Below are positions 8,089 through 16,413 of a stretch of 64,000 nucleotides of DNA, piece after piece (positions within the stretch are counted from its first letter, which is position 1; the number at the start of each line of letters is the position of its first letter). Under the pieces are notes generated by a model. The model searched no databases. It saw only the letters and a program-made list of their open reading frames with translations, and was not told where the DNA came from. Made by a program: the position numbers and the translations under genes. The stretch comes from Verrucomicrobiia bacterium (lineage in GTDB: Bacteria > Verrucomicrobiota > Verrucomicrobiia > Verrucomicrobiales > DEV007). The stretch is from the NCBI GenBank assembly GCA_030427505.1, contig JAUICH010000002.1, forward strand, positions 186,001 through 250,000, read 5' to 3'.

Positions 8089-9093
8089 TTGAACCTTCGA
8101 AACCCAAATCACATGACCGCCAGCCAATTTCCCGACGAACAAAGCGACGACGGCGAATTTCAGCGCCAGGAAGACGCCTTCCGCAACTGGGTTCGCGCGG
8201 ACGGCTCCACGCCCTTCGCGCCGGAGCCGGGCCGCTACCACCTTTATGTGTCCCTGGCCTGTCCCTGGGCGCACCGGACGGTCATCACGCGGAAGCTGAA
8301 GGGCCTGGATGACGTCATCGGGCTGACGGTGGTGGACCCGATCCGGGACGGCCGGGGGTGGCGGTTTGCGGCGGAGGACGATGAGGAAGCGCGGAAGGCG
8401 GGCGTGGAGCCGGAACCGGTGAATGGCTGGCGTTTTCTGAGCGAGGCGTATGAGGCGAGCCAGCCCGGCTACCGGGCGCGGGTGACCGTTCCCGTCCTCT
8501 GGGACAAGCAGACGAACCAGATCGTCAGCAACAACGAGGAAGACCTGATGCGGATGTTCAACCGTGAGTTCGACGCCCACGTCGCGGACCCCGCCGCGCG
8601 CGAGCTGGACCTATATCCCGAGCCCCTGCGCGAAGAGATCGATGCCCTCTACCCACGCATCTACGAAACCGTGAACGACGGCGTCTACAAGTCCGGCTTC
8701 GCCACCACCCAAGCCGCGTATGAGAAGAACGTCCGCGCCCTGTTTGAAACCCTGGACGAACTGGAGACCCGCCTCGCCACCCGTCGCTACCTGGTGGGCC
8801 ACCAGATCACCGAGCTGGACTGGAAACTCTTCGTCACCCTCATCCGTTTCGACGCCGTGTACCACGGCCACTTCAAGTGCAACCTCCGCCGCATCGTGGA
8901 CTACGCCCACCTCCACGCCTACCTGAAAGACCTCTTCCAACAGCCCGGCATCGCCGGGACCGTGAACTTCGACCACATCAAGCGCCATTACTACGTCACC
9001 CACCGCGACATCAATCCCACCGGCATCGTGCCCCTGGGACCGATCCAGGATGACCTGTGGACGGCGCATGGGCGGGAAGGGCTGAGTCCGTAG
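8089..9093 (+). CDS. Xi-class glutathione S-transferase / glutathionyl-hydroquinone reductase
   Basis: Enzymes of this class (YqjG/EcfG type) reduce glutathionyl-hydroquinones using a catalytic cysteine. Here it is C58 in SLACPWAHR, the hallmark of the class. The 334-residue length, the N-terminal thioredoxin fold (about 45-150) and the all-helical C-terminal domain with TRRYLVGHQITELDWKLF agree. The TTG at 8089 is chosen because AGGGGAG sits eight bases before it; an ATG at 8113 has no such site and would remove only eight residues. The gene points away from clpX and is monocistronic. Cytoplasmic. Confidence 0.92.
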   Translation: MNLRNPNHMTASQFPDEQSDDGEFQRQEDAFRNWVRADGSTPFAPEPGRYHLYVSLACPWAHRTVITRKLKGLDDVIGLTVVDPIRDGRGWRFAAEDDEEARKAGVEPEPVNGWRFLSEAYEASQPGYRARVTVPVLWDKQTNQIVSNNEEDLMRMFNREFDAHVADPAARELDLYPEPLREEIDALYPRIYETVNDGVYKSGFATTQAAYEKNVRALFETLDELETRLATRRYLVGHQITELDWKLFVTLIRFDAVYHGHFKCNLRRIVDYAHLHAYLKDLFQQPGIAGTVNFDHIKRHYYVTHRDINPTGIVPLGPIQDDLWTAHGREGLSP

Positions 9094-9445
9094 GATGAAA
9101 TGGGGTCGAGGTTCGAGAAAATGAGTGACTTTCGCTGCTGAGAAGTGTCAAAATTTTTTGACTGACCCCTCTTGCTCTTGACAACGAAAAAGAGCATCTA
9201 AAGCCAATATTTTCTGACCTTAGAAGGAACTGGAGTCCGAGACAAGCCGTGTTATGCCGCAAGAAGAAGGGGAAAAACGGCTCGAAAAATGCCCGCCAAA
9301 CCCCAGACGGATCTGAGGTATGGGTTTGAGGGAGACAGGCTGGCCGAGGAACGCAGTCCGGACGTCTCCCGCTGGTATCGCCCCCGGAGGCGGGCGGGGC
9401 CGCTCTTTCCCTTTTCTCCTGTGGGACCTGTGGTAGCAGCCGCCC
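9094..9445. other. gene-free interval after the GST gene
   Basis: No supported gene. Base composition is mixed, with an AT-rich patch at 9145-9215. Part of this patch (gccaatatt..ctgacctta near 9203) loosely resembles 9763-9787 on the other side of the clpP remnant, but the match is too weak to call a repeat. Confidence 0.5.
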
Positions 9446-9632
9446 GGCTTGCCTGCATCTTGTTAGTGCAGCCGGCGGGGCTACCTTGAAACGGTCTTTC
9501 AGGGACTACGTGAACTCCACCGTACCTTGGGCGCCGCCGGAGAATTGGTGGATCATTATGTGGGAGTTTGGCAGGGAGTAGCGTTTGCCCTTGGTGCTTG
9601 CGCAGAGAAGGACGGCATCCATGCTGGAGGCC
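9446..9632 (-). pseudogene. decayed fragment of a second clpP gene
   Basis: The DNA aligns without difficulty to the middle and later part of the intact clpP at about 15380-15590. Over the best 136 bases I count about 121 identities. Translated on the minus strand it reads [30 protein letters not shown] and TVEF, then a TAG stop (where clpP has TAC), SLKDR, and a frameshift. An 18-base in-frame deletion removes the TASDVER region. The histidine of the catalytic triad survives in IMIHQ; the serine motif is altered (SSMD for ASMG). Both ends of the gene are missing. It lies between clpX and the AT-rich cassette, in the same orientation as clpP. Confidence 0.88.
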
Positions 9633-9877
9633 CCGACTACCCCTGCGACCGTTCCCGGACTTGCAGACAGCGAACCATGGCTATGTACCCCGTTTTACTA
9701 ACCAGTGCCTCCATCGTTATCAGGAGAACACCGTCGACCAAAAAAGAAAGTCAAACTTGACGGCCAATATTCCTTGAACCTTACAACTCTATTTCCTGTG
9801 GCTGCAAAAATGATCTTGGAACGAGCTTGTTAGCACGAAATCTGTCTAAACCGAATAGCCTTGAAATCCATTAGCGC

Positions 9878-10732
9878 ATGACTAACATCGTTAGGCCAAT
9901 GAAACCCAGCCCTTTACAACAGGTCAAAATTCGTCCATGGACTGGACCGATTTTGAGGTGGGCCGGCAGTAAGCGGCAGTTGCTTCCCCAATTATTGAAG
10001 CAGGTCAGAGGGTTGGAGGGTCATCGATACGTGGAACCCTTTGTAGGATCCGGAAGCTTATTCTTTGCCCTTAAACCAGAGCGTGCGGTAATCTCTGATC
10101 TTAATAGTGAACTGATGCGCTTTTATCGAACAGTAAGAAAGCATCCAAGAAAGGTTGCAAGGATAGCGCACGCTTATCCCGTCACTATACAAAAATACTA
10201 TGCACTCAGAGAGCTCTCTCCTGACAAGCTTGGTAAACTGGAAAGAGCGGCAAGGTTCTTGTACCTAAATCGAAACTGCTTTAATGGAATTTATCGAGAA
10301 AATAGAAACGGGCAGTTCAATGTGCCGATGGGAAAACGGACAGGGTCGATTCCGTCTGAGGCTTTCATTTATAGAGCATCTATCGCTTTAAGAGGGGCTC
10401 AAATATTAGATGGAGATTTTGGATTAACAGAGAAATACTGCAGCTCTTCAACTCTCTTCTACTTTGATCCCCCATACGACTATACAGGTAGACGAAATAG
10501 AGGGGAGTATGGGCCAAAATCTTTTGGGATAAAAGACTTGGAGAGGTTAGCGAATATGCTCGAAAAGCTGGACGCAAATAATGCAAAATTTGTGGTTTCC
10601 TATATCAATGTAGATGAAATTGTCCCAATCAAGAAGCGATGGAACTGTTTGGAGATTCCCGTAAAGCGTCAGATTGCGAGTTTTTCCAAACATCGGAAAA
10701 CGATTAAGGAGGTGATGATCGCAAATTTCTGA
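9878..10732 (+). CDS. Dam-type (D12 class) N6-adenine DNA methyltransferase
   Basis: A 284-residue DNA adenine methylase that would transfer a methyl group from S-adenosylmethionine to N6 of adenine. ILRWAGSKRQLLPQLL (25-40) and YVEPFVGSGSLFF (51-63) form the SAM-binding motif I region, LYLNRNCFNGIYRENRNGQF (128-147) is the family signature, and DPPY at 197-200 is the catalytic motif. Recognition sequence is unknown. It is the first gene of an AT-rich four-gene row whose members overlap or nearly touch (8 bases to the next gene), so it probably protects host DNA from, or marks DNA for, its partners. The methylase family is widely spread on phages and mobile DNA. Confidence 0.93.
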   Translation: MTNIVRPMKPSPLQQVKIRPWTGPILRWAGSKRQLLPQLLKQVRGLEGHRYVEPFVGSGSLFFALKPERAVISDLNSELMRFYRTVRKHPRKVARIAHAYPVTIQKYYALRELSPDKLGKLERAARFLYLNRNCFNGIYRENRNGQFNVPMGKRTGSIPSEAFIYRASIALRGAQILDGDFGLTEKYCSSSTLFYFDPPYDYTGRRNRGEYGPKSFGIKDLERLANMLEKLDANNAKFVVSYINVDEIVPIKKRWNCLEIPVKRQIASFSKHRKTIKEVMIANF

Positions 10733-10740
10733 AGTCTCAG

Positions 10741-11928
10741 ATGTCACAGGAAAAATATACCGTTTTCGTCTGCGCAGATTTCCATTGTACCGCCAAAGGC
10801 GAAGATGGGGAGAGGTCTTCGATCTCTTGGTTTAGGGCTGAAAACTATGGAAAAGCCAACCTGTGCCCTGTAACACAGTTAATAAATTATATAAAGGAAA
10901 ATAGACTGCGTGCTGACATAGCGATTTGTTGTGGCGATCTCGGTGACAAGGCGGATCCTGAGGCAGCAAATATTGCGTGGAAGGCTTTTCAGGCGCTAGC
11001 TAAAAGCCTTCATGCGAAGGAGATTTTTGCGACTGCGGGAAATCACGATCTGGATTCGAGACATCTTCATAATGACTACGACGCCCGAGGTCATTTGCAA
11101 TCTTTGTCACCGCTATTTCCTGTAAATAAAGCGAAAGAATTTGATCGATATTGGTCTAGACATTTTTACCTGAGGTATTTTCAGGATTTTCGAATATTAA
11201 ATATCAATTCTTCAGCCTACCACGGTTACAAAGATGAGGAACGTGGCCATGGAAGGATTTCCGAAAAGACTTTAGACGCAATTGAAAGTGCACTCAACGC
11301 CTCGGAAGACCGGATAATTAATCTTCTAATCTGTCATCATCCTCTTCAAAGTCAGTCAGAACTTCTACAGGGAGAAGGGGATCACGTGATGGGAGGAGAT
11401 GACTTAGTCTATCTGCTTTCCGAGAAACTTGGGCAAGATTGGCTAATGGTGTACGGACATAAGCACTTTCCGAGATTACAGTACGGAAGAGGGACTGCTA
11501 ACCAACCGGTAATGTTGTCATCAGGAACAATAAGTGCAGTGCCTTATGCAATGTATGGATCTGATGCAAAAAATCAGGTTCATTTAATAGACTTCGATAT
11601 TTCATATATAAAAGAACACGGGCTCCACGGGATAGTGAGGTCTCTAGAATGGAATCTTCAGGCGCGTTGGCATATACCGAGGGGCAATGGTGGTCTCGGT
11701 GGAGCGACAGGGTTTGGTTATAGAGCCAGTATTCCAGACATTGCCAGTGAAATCTCAAAAGTTGTTACTCCAAAAGCAAGGTGGGAAGAGATAGTTGATC
11801 AGTTGCAAGCGATTCAATTCGTTCCAAGGGAGACGATAGAAAGGGTTATTGAACGGCTTGATGCTGTACATTCAATTGGCGCGGTTTATGATAGGCATGG
11901 TAATTTATTTGAGCTCGCAAGAAAATGA
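10741..11928 (+). CDS. calcineurin-like metallophosphoesterase
   Basis: A 395-residue protein whose first 260 residues form a calcineurin-like phosphoesterase domain. All metal-binding blocks are present: ADFH (D13, H15), GDLGD (65-69), GNHD (100-103), CHHP (H199-H200) and GHKH (239-242). The domain family includes Mre11/SbcD nucleases and nucleotide phosphodiesterases; substrate cannot be read from the sequence. The C-terminal ~130 residues have no family that I know. The ATG of the next gene overlaps this stop (ATGA), so the phosphoesterase and the ATPase are translationally coupled, reminiscent of nuclease-ATPase pairs such as SbcD-SbcC, though the ATPase is not SbcC-like. Confidence 0.85.
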   Translation: MSQEKYTVFVCADFHCTAKGEDGERSSISWFRAENYGKANLCPVTQLINYIKENRLRADIAICCGDLGDKADPEAANIAWKAFQALAKSLHAKEIFATAGNHDLDSRHLHNDYDARGHLQSLSPLFPVNKAKEFDRYWSRHFYLRYFQDFRILNINSSAYHGYKDEERGHGRISEKTLDAIESALNASEDRIINLLICHHPLQSQSELLQGEGDHVMGGDDLVYLLSEKLGQDWLMVYGHKHFPRLQYGRGTANQPVMLSSGTISAVPYAMYGSDAKNQVHLIDFDISYIKEHGLHGIVRSLEWNLQARWHIPRGNGGLGGATGFGYRASIPDIASEISKVVTPKARWEEIVDQLQAIQFVPRETIERVIERLDAVHSIGAVYDRHGNLFELARK

Positions 11929-13760
11929 ATAGATCCCTTGCTCCATCTATCTTTGAGGCGTTCAATGCAAAATTTCTTACACCTGAAGAAGTTGCAGCTT
12001 CATTTATTGCTCCAGACTATTTTTACAAGCTTTGCCAGCCTTGTCATTCGATTGTCCTAGGGCCAAGAGGTTCAGGGAAAACCAGCTTGCTTAAGATGCT
12101 TCAGCGACGCGCATTGCGAGCCTGGAAGGGTCAAATGGCCGAAACCGTAAGAAAAAAGATTAACTTTATAGGGGTTTTTGTGCCAACTGACATACTTTGG
12201 CAGGAGCAACTAAAGAATATAGGGAAAAATTTACTTACCTCTCACGAACAAGAGGCATTGACTGATACGACTATTACTCTTCATGTAGCTCAAGCTTTTG
12301 TTTCTGCGGTATTGGATGAATTTATACTTGTTTCGGTAAGATCGCCGAGAGAAACAGGAAAAATTGGCGCTAAGAAAGAGAAAGAGTTGGTGGCCCTGCT
12401 TTCCGATATATTTAAGGTGGAGCCCGTTATTCCCACTTTCACCGGGCTTCAGATGGCGCTGGATAAAAAGCTTATGTCAATTGGCTTCTTTGTGGCGAAA
12501 GAAAGATTGCGCGAAGCTGAGGGAAGGGGCGAAAGGTTAATTGATGAGGGTCTTATCTATCCTGACTTTTTGACGGTCCTCTCTCCTGCGATAAGGGCCG
12601 TTAACGATTTGGTGGGTGCATCTGATCAGTATTGGGCGCTCTGCTTTGATGAATTGGAGTTAGCTCCTGATTTTCTTCAAACTAAGCTCTTACGTTACCT
12701 TAGGAGCACTCAACCATTGCTATATTTTAAGCTCTCGATGAGTCCATTTGTTAAGGTAGAAGTGGAGATAGAGCAATCAGCAACTCGTCCGCAGGAGGAT
12801 GATGACTTTAATCTGATTCCGCTGTGGTATTCCGATCGCTCAAGAAGTAAGCGGTTCAGTCTTGATTTGGCTACAGAGTTTCTTAGGAATGCAAATATCA
12901 GAAACGTCGATCCGCCTTCCTTTTTTGGCCAATCCAATTTTGGAGACGAATTGGCGACTGAATCATATGCGCCAGGTTCTTTTCATCACCGAGAAATTGT
13001 GTCATTGAGGCAAAAGGACCCTTCATTTAGGAAGTATTTGAATGATAACAAAGTCGATGTGACCAGTATGCACAAGCTTAGTGAGGATGTGCGCGCTAGT
13101 GTGATCAGAAAAGCGTTCCCGACAATTCTGTTCCGAAACTATTTTCTTAAGCCTCCGGATAATCGCCAACAACATAGAAGTCGTAAGTCTTTCGAGTTAT
13201 ACGCAGGTTGGGATTCGATTGCGGCTATTTGCGAAGGGAATCCCCGATGGCTAAAAGGGTTATTGTCAGATATGGTTGGGAAAGTCCCTGCCGGTGCCAT
13301 GAGGATTAGTGCTTCGATTCAAGGAAGGGCTATTAATAATACGCTACATAAATTTCGATCTAAGCTGATGACGATTCCCATTACGCCAAGCGGTCATGAT
13401 AGGGGGGTGCTCCGATTGCTTGATATAATTGGAGGCTATTTCGAAGAGGAGGTGCTTGGCAGTGAGTTTAAGGCTGAACCGGTTCAGTCTTTTAGATTGG
13501 ATGAATATTCTGCAGGGATTTCATCCGAGGCGATCGGAGCTGCTTTAAATGCCGGAGCATTGGTGTATGTTGCTCAAGATCCTAATAAAATGATATTAAA
13601 TAATCTAAATGAGAGAAGGTTTAGATTATGTTACATGTTGGCAACGCTTCACAAGATACCGCTACGATTGGGGGGGTATATTTCATTGTCAAAAATTCTT
13701 TCGAACCGAAGGGCTGCATACCAGAAGCTGCTTTTTGAGGATGTTGTATATGAAGATTGA
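11925..13760 (+). CDS. P-loop ATPase, ORC/CDC6-like or STAND-like
   Basis: A 611-residue ATPase with Walker A GPRGSGKT at 46-53 and a Walker B-like CFDELE with D242-E243. The opening FEAFNAKFLTPEEVAASF followed by the P-loop at about residue 46 resembles the ORC-CDC6-type AAA proteins found in many bacterial defence loci. The large region after 300 has no recognised domain and may be the sensor or effector-binding part. Coupled to the phosphoesterase by an ATGA overlap and overlapping the next gene by 11 bases. Codon use is AT-rich like the rest of the cassette. Function beyond ATP binding is inference. Confidence 0.75.
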   Translation: MNRSLAPSIFEAFNAKFLTPEEVAASFIAPDYFYKLCQPCHSIVLGPRGSGKTSLLKMLQRRALRAWKGQMAETVRKKINFIGVFVPTDILWQEQLKNIGKNLLTSHEQEALTDTTITLHVAQAFVSAVLDEFILVSVRSPRETGKIGAKKEKELVALLSDIFKVEPVIPTFTGLQMALDKKLMSIGFFVAKERLREAEGRGERLIDEGLIYPDFLTVLSPAIRAVNDLVGASDQYWALCFDELELAPDFLQTKLLRYLRSTQPLLYFKLSMSPFVKVEVEIEQSATRPQEDDDFNLIPLWYSDRSRSKRFSLDLATEFLRNANIRNVDPPSFFGQSNFGDELATESYAPGSFHHREIVSLRQKDPSFRKYLNDNKVDVTSMHKLSEDVRASVIRKAFPTILFRNYFLKPPDNRQQHRSRKSFELYAGWDSIAAICEGNPRWLKGLLSDMVGKVPAGAMRISASIQGRAINNTLHKFRSKLMTIPITPSGHDRGVLRLLDIIGGYFEEEVLGSEFKAEPVQSFRLDEYSAGISSEAIGAALNAGALVYVAQDPNKMILNNLNERRFRLCYMLATLHKIPLRLGGYISLSKILSNRRAAYQKLLFEDVVYED

Positions 13761-14682
13761 GCCTCTAAGTGAGCTTCGGGGAGATGAGCTATATGACTTG
13801 GGTATAGCAGCGATCGGGTACGAAGAGCGATCAAGATTTGGGTTCGAGAATCATGTATTTAAGCTCAAAAAGAAAATTGCCTTAGAGTTTATGGATAGAC
13901 AGATCCATTCTTTCTCTAAAAATAAAGAGTTCTTCGAGAGTTCTGGCTTTGGGCTGTGTGAGGCATCGACGTCTGCCGTAGAAAACGCTCTTGAGAGCTA
14001 TCTGGGGTCTTTGGGTTTTGAGCAGGTGAAGGAGGGTGTTCGATTTGCAGTTGATGTATCTAGTTTAACTAGAACATTGACGGCGCATCTGTGCTACGTT
14101 ATCAAGAATCTTGGTCAGCGACTTGGGGTGCAGATTGTTACCGATTTTATCTATTCTCATGCAAAGTTCTCTACACCGGCAGATGATTTCGGTTCCATTA
14201 ACTTTAGAGGTCCAGTTATTCCTGAGCTTAGCGGATGGGCTGCGGAGGTGGATCGTGCCTCTGCTCTAGTGTTGGGAATGGGTTACGAAAAGGATATCGC
14301 GTTAGGATTAGCGGAGGAGATTGAGCCTGGTTACTTGGTGGTTTTTGTTCCGACGGGGCATGATCAAAGGTATACCGAAGCTATTAGCGATCAGAATTCA
14401 GACTTCCTTGAGCATATTCCAGAAGAGAATCGAATTAGTTATGACGTATTTGATTGGTTTGGTACATTTATTAGTTTAAACAATGTTGTAAGTGCTTTGC
14501 AGGACGACTACAGAACAATTTTGACGCCGTTGGGTCCAAAAACATTTTCTTTATGTTGCATATTGTCTGGGATTGAACGTATTCCGCATGTCTCGGTTTG
14601 GCGAGTGAGTGCGGGAGAGTTTGGGGATCCTGTCGACCGAAGTCCGGACGGAAGGATTAGTTGTCTCCGAGTTACTTGGTGA
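13750..14682 (+). CDS. unknown cassette protein with GYEERS motif
   Basis: A 310-residue protein that I do not recognise. The ATG at 13750 is chosen because upstream codons run deep into the ATPase gene; the overlap is then 11 bases (an ATG at 13741 is also possible). Visible landmarks are IAAIGYEERSRFGFEN (19-34), VDVSSLTRTL (101-110) and VLGMGYEKDIALGLAEE in the middle third. The alternation of hydrophobic strands and helices looks like an alpha/beta Rossmann-type fold, with the conserved charged residues E25, E26, R27 and D102, S104, R108 as possible active-site residues. No signal peptide or membrane span. As the last gene of the coupled row it is a candidate effector; that is inference. 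Confidence 0.7.
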   Translation: MKIEPLSELRGDELYDLGIAAIGYEERSRFGFENHVFKLKKKIALEFMDRQIHSFSKNKEFFESSGFGLCEASTSAVENALESYLGSLGFEQVKEGVRFAVDVSSLTRTLTAHLCYVIKNLGQRLGVQIVTDFIYSHAKFSTPADDFGSINFRGPVIPELSGWAAEVDRASALVLGMGYEKDIALGLAEEIEPGYLVVFVPTGHDQRYTEAISDQNSDFLEHIPEENRISYDVFDWFGTFISLNNVVSALQDDYRTILTPLGPKTFSLCCILSGIERIPHVSVWRVSAGEFGDPVDRSPDGRISCLRVTW

Positions 14683-14779
14683 TTGTCAGGAATTTAATGT
14701 AGGAGTTAGGGGTGAATGTAGATACTGCAAATTTATAGATAGAATTGTGGTTGGAGATGTTGCCTTTTTAGAGCTGTAA
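14609..14779 (+). CDS. possible tiny CxxC protein at the end of the cassette
   Basis: In the +1 frame relative to the preceding gene, a GTG at 14609 opens 56 codons ending at TAA 14777-14779. The last part reads LLGDCQEF, GVRGECRYCKF and GDVAFLEL, with three cysteines including a CxYC pair, which looks protein-like. It overlaps the end of the GYEERS gene, whose own reading to the TGA at 14682 also looks genuine. It could be a small gene, a frameshifted extension, or chance. Confidence 0.3.
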   Translation: MRESLGILSTEVRTEGLVVSELLGDCQEFNVGVRGECRYCKFIDRIVVGDVAFLEL

Positions 14780-15164
14780 AAGCTGATCAGCGCCTAATAC
14801 CTTTCAAAGTTGCTCTTGAGAATTTTGCTAACATACAGAAATATACTCTGGATTTTTTCTTTCCCAGGTTCTGGGCTATTGGCGTCGATTTAGTTTTGGA
14901 AGGAATTTATCTATGAGATCGTAATTGCTTGGTTCTTCATTGGATATGTATCAGTCGCAACTCTTGTCACAGAAGGCTTGGTGTTCCTTTAAAGTGATTT
15001 TAGCATGGGATTGTTAGCCAAGTCGGTTTGGTCGAATCGTCGCCTGATGAGATCTAGCGCCGTAATCTGCGATGTATTTTTGTTTTCGCTATGAAACTAA
15101 AGATTTCTGGTCTGGAATCGGTATTCGCTCATTGGCGGTCGCTTGAATTTGGGGAGGCTAACTC
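14780..15164. other. AT-rich gene-free flank of the cassette
   Basis: No supported gene on either strand and no recognisable repeat or attachment site. Composition stays AT-rich to about 15110 and then returns to the GC-rich background as clpP is approached, so the right border of the acquired segment probably lies at 15.0-15.2 kb. Confidence 0.55.
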
Positions 15165-15200
15165 CCTAAAACAAGAAAGGGGACCAGAAATCTGGCCCCC
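15165..15200 (-). terminator. intrinsic terminator of clpP
   Basis: On the minus strand GGGGGCCAGATTTCTGGTCCCC folds into a ten-pair stem with one mismatch (15200-15179), followed by a T-rich CCTTTCTTGTTTT tract. It lies 47 bases past the clpP stop, the right place and direction for a Rho-independent terminator. Confidence 0.75.
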
Positions 15201-15246
15201 TCTAAGGATGAAAGAAACTGTGTGGAGTCGGCTGGTCTAACTCAAC

Positions 15247-15951
15247 TCAAGACTCCTTCTTCTCCACATCCTCGCCTTCTTTGGAGTCGCGTTTGCTTTG
15301 GAGGACTTTGTCGACGAGGCCGTAGTTGCAGGCTTCTTCGGCGGACATGTAGTAGTCGCGGTCGGCGTCGCGTTCGACTTGCTCGATGGGTTTGCCGGTG
15401 CAGTCGGCGAGGATACCGTTGAGGCGCTTTTTCAGGGAGTACATGAACTCCACGGTGCGCTCGACGTCGCTGGCGGTGCCTTGGGCGCCGCCGGAGACCT
15501 GGTGGATCATGATGTGGGAGTTCGGCAGGGCGTAGCGTTTGCCCTTGGTGCCGGCGCAGAGGAGGACGGCGCCCATGCTGGCGGCCATACCCATGCAGTA
15601 GGTGTTCACGTCGCAGGTGACGAACTGCATGGTGTCATAAATGGCCAAGCCGGCGGTGACGGAACCGCCGGGGGAGTTGATGTAAATGCTGATGTCTTTG
15701 CTGGGGTCCTGCATCTGCAGGTAGAGCATCTGGGCGATGACGTAGTTGGCCAGCGGATCGGAAATGGCTTCGCCGATGAAGACGATGCGGTCTTTCATCA
15801 GGCGGGACAGCAGGTCGAACTGGATGAGGGTGCTGCCTTCTTTTTCGATGACGCTGACGTTCTGAGGCGGCGTCATGGTGCTGCCGGCGCTCACGCGCTG
15901 TTGCAGGTGGGCGGGGAGGAGGGGGGAAATTTCGCGGAGTTCGTCTTTCAT
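15247..15951 (-). CDS. clpP: ATP-dependent Clp protease proteolytic subunit ClpP
   Basis: The barrel-shaped serine protease that works with ClpX. The catalytic Ser125 ([11 protein letters not shown]) and His150 (NSHIMIHQ) have the 25-residue spacing of E. coli ClpP, and the Asp lies in VERDADRD (193-199). The chosen ATG at 15951 gives 234 residues; a TTG at 15969 would add six. Neither has a Shine-Dalgarno sequence. The N-terminus is longer than usual, which may mean a propeptide. It is followed by a terminator rather than clpX. A decayed copy of its middle and later part lies at 9446-9632. Confidence 0.97.
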   Translation of the reverse strand: MKDELREISPLLPAHLQQRVSAGSTMTPPQNVSVIEKEGSTLIQFDLLSRLMKDRIVFIGEAISDPLANYVIAQMLYLQMQDPSKDISIYINSPGGSVTAGLAIYDTMQFVTCDVNTYCMGMAASMGAVLLCAGTKGKRYALPNSHIMIHQVSGGAQGTASDVERTVEFMYSLKKRLNGILADCTGKPIEQVERDADRDYYMSAEEACNYGLVDKVLQSKRDSKEGEDVEKKES

Positions 15952-15960
15952 GGGAAGTAT

Positions 15961-15996
15961 TGGAGACAATGAGACTTTCAGACAATGAGACTATGA
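15961..15996. repeat. short tandem and dispersed repeat, AGACAATGAGACT units
   Basis: agacaatgagactttc is followed by agacaatgagactatg, a 16-bp tandem pair directly upstream of clpP. The phrase belongs to a loose family of GTCTGA/AGTCTGAC-like strings also seen at 19644, 38848 and 38921. Confidence 0.55.
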
Positions 15997-16072
15997 AATT
16001 GGCGCCAGGCTAGTGGGAATGTGGCTGAGCTTTGGGATGGCGAAAGGGATGGACGGCGTTTTTGCGGATTTT

Positions 16073-16109
16073 GACCACAGATGACACAGAGAACACAGAT
16101 GGTTTTTAA
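16073..16109 (+). repeat. dispersed repeat, CCACAGATG-ACACAGAG family, copy 2
   Basis: gaccacagatgacacagaga followed by acacagatgg and a T-rich end. Copies at 7448, 18028 and 19710 share the order and orientation. It lies between clpP and tig. Confidence 0.8.
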
Positions 16110-16169
16110 TGGGGACGTTTTGGGAGAAGACGAACAGACAAATTGGGTGGGGAAATGTGCTGGGTGAGG

Positions 16170-16260
16170 TGCGGCGGGCTTTCAGCCCTTGTTGTGTCTC
16201 TGGGTAGTTTACCTGGGGCTGGCGCCCCAGGCTGGTATGTGTCGGGCCTTTGGCCCTCTG
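16170..16260. repeat. cluster of three palindromes (GGGCTTTCAGCCC type)
   Basis: Three near-perfect palindromes follow one another: gggctttcagccc (about 16176-16188), ctggggctggcgccccag (16213-16230) and gggcctttggccc (16244-16256). Downstream, tggtatccaggtgggcc occurs twice (about 16279 and 16329). I recognise this set of phrases from intergenic repeats of planctomycetes and verrucomicrobia. The 461-base interval between clpP and tig contains no gene. Confidence 0.7.
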
Positions 16261-16413
16261 GTGTTGTGGGTCTGTGGTCTGGTATCCAGGTGGGCCTTGG
16301 GGCCTGTGGTGTCGCGAGTGAGTAGTTTGGTATCCAGGTGGGCCGTTGACTCTGTGGTGTGCTTTGGCCCTGTGTTGGAGATGGCCGTGTAGCGTTCTGA
16401 ATGAGACGTTTCT

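Noticed and set aside
9432-9485. Imperfect hairpin ggtagc...gctacc left of the cassette
   Set aside because: Most of the sequence (from about 9446) aligns with clpP, so the pairing is a by-product of the clpP remnant and not an attachment site.
9203-9787. Similar strings gccaatatt..gacctta at 9203-9225 and 9763-9787 that might be direct repeats bounding an insertion
   Set aside because: Only about two thirds of the bases agree with several gaps; too weak for a target-site duplication claim.
13609-13749. Longer start for the GYEERS protein
   Set aside because: It lies entirely inside the ATPase gene and its translation is unlike a protein N-terminus; the ATG at 13750 fits the tight gene packing.
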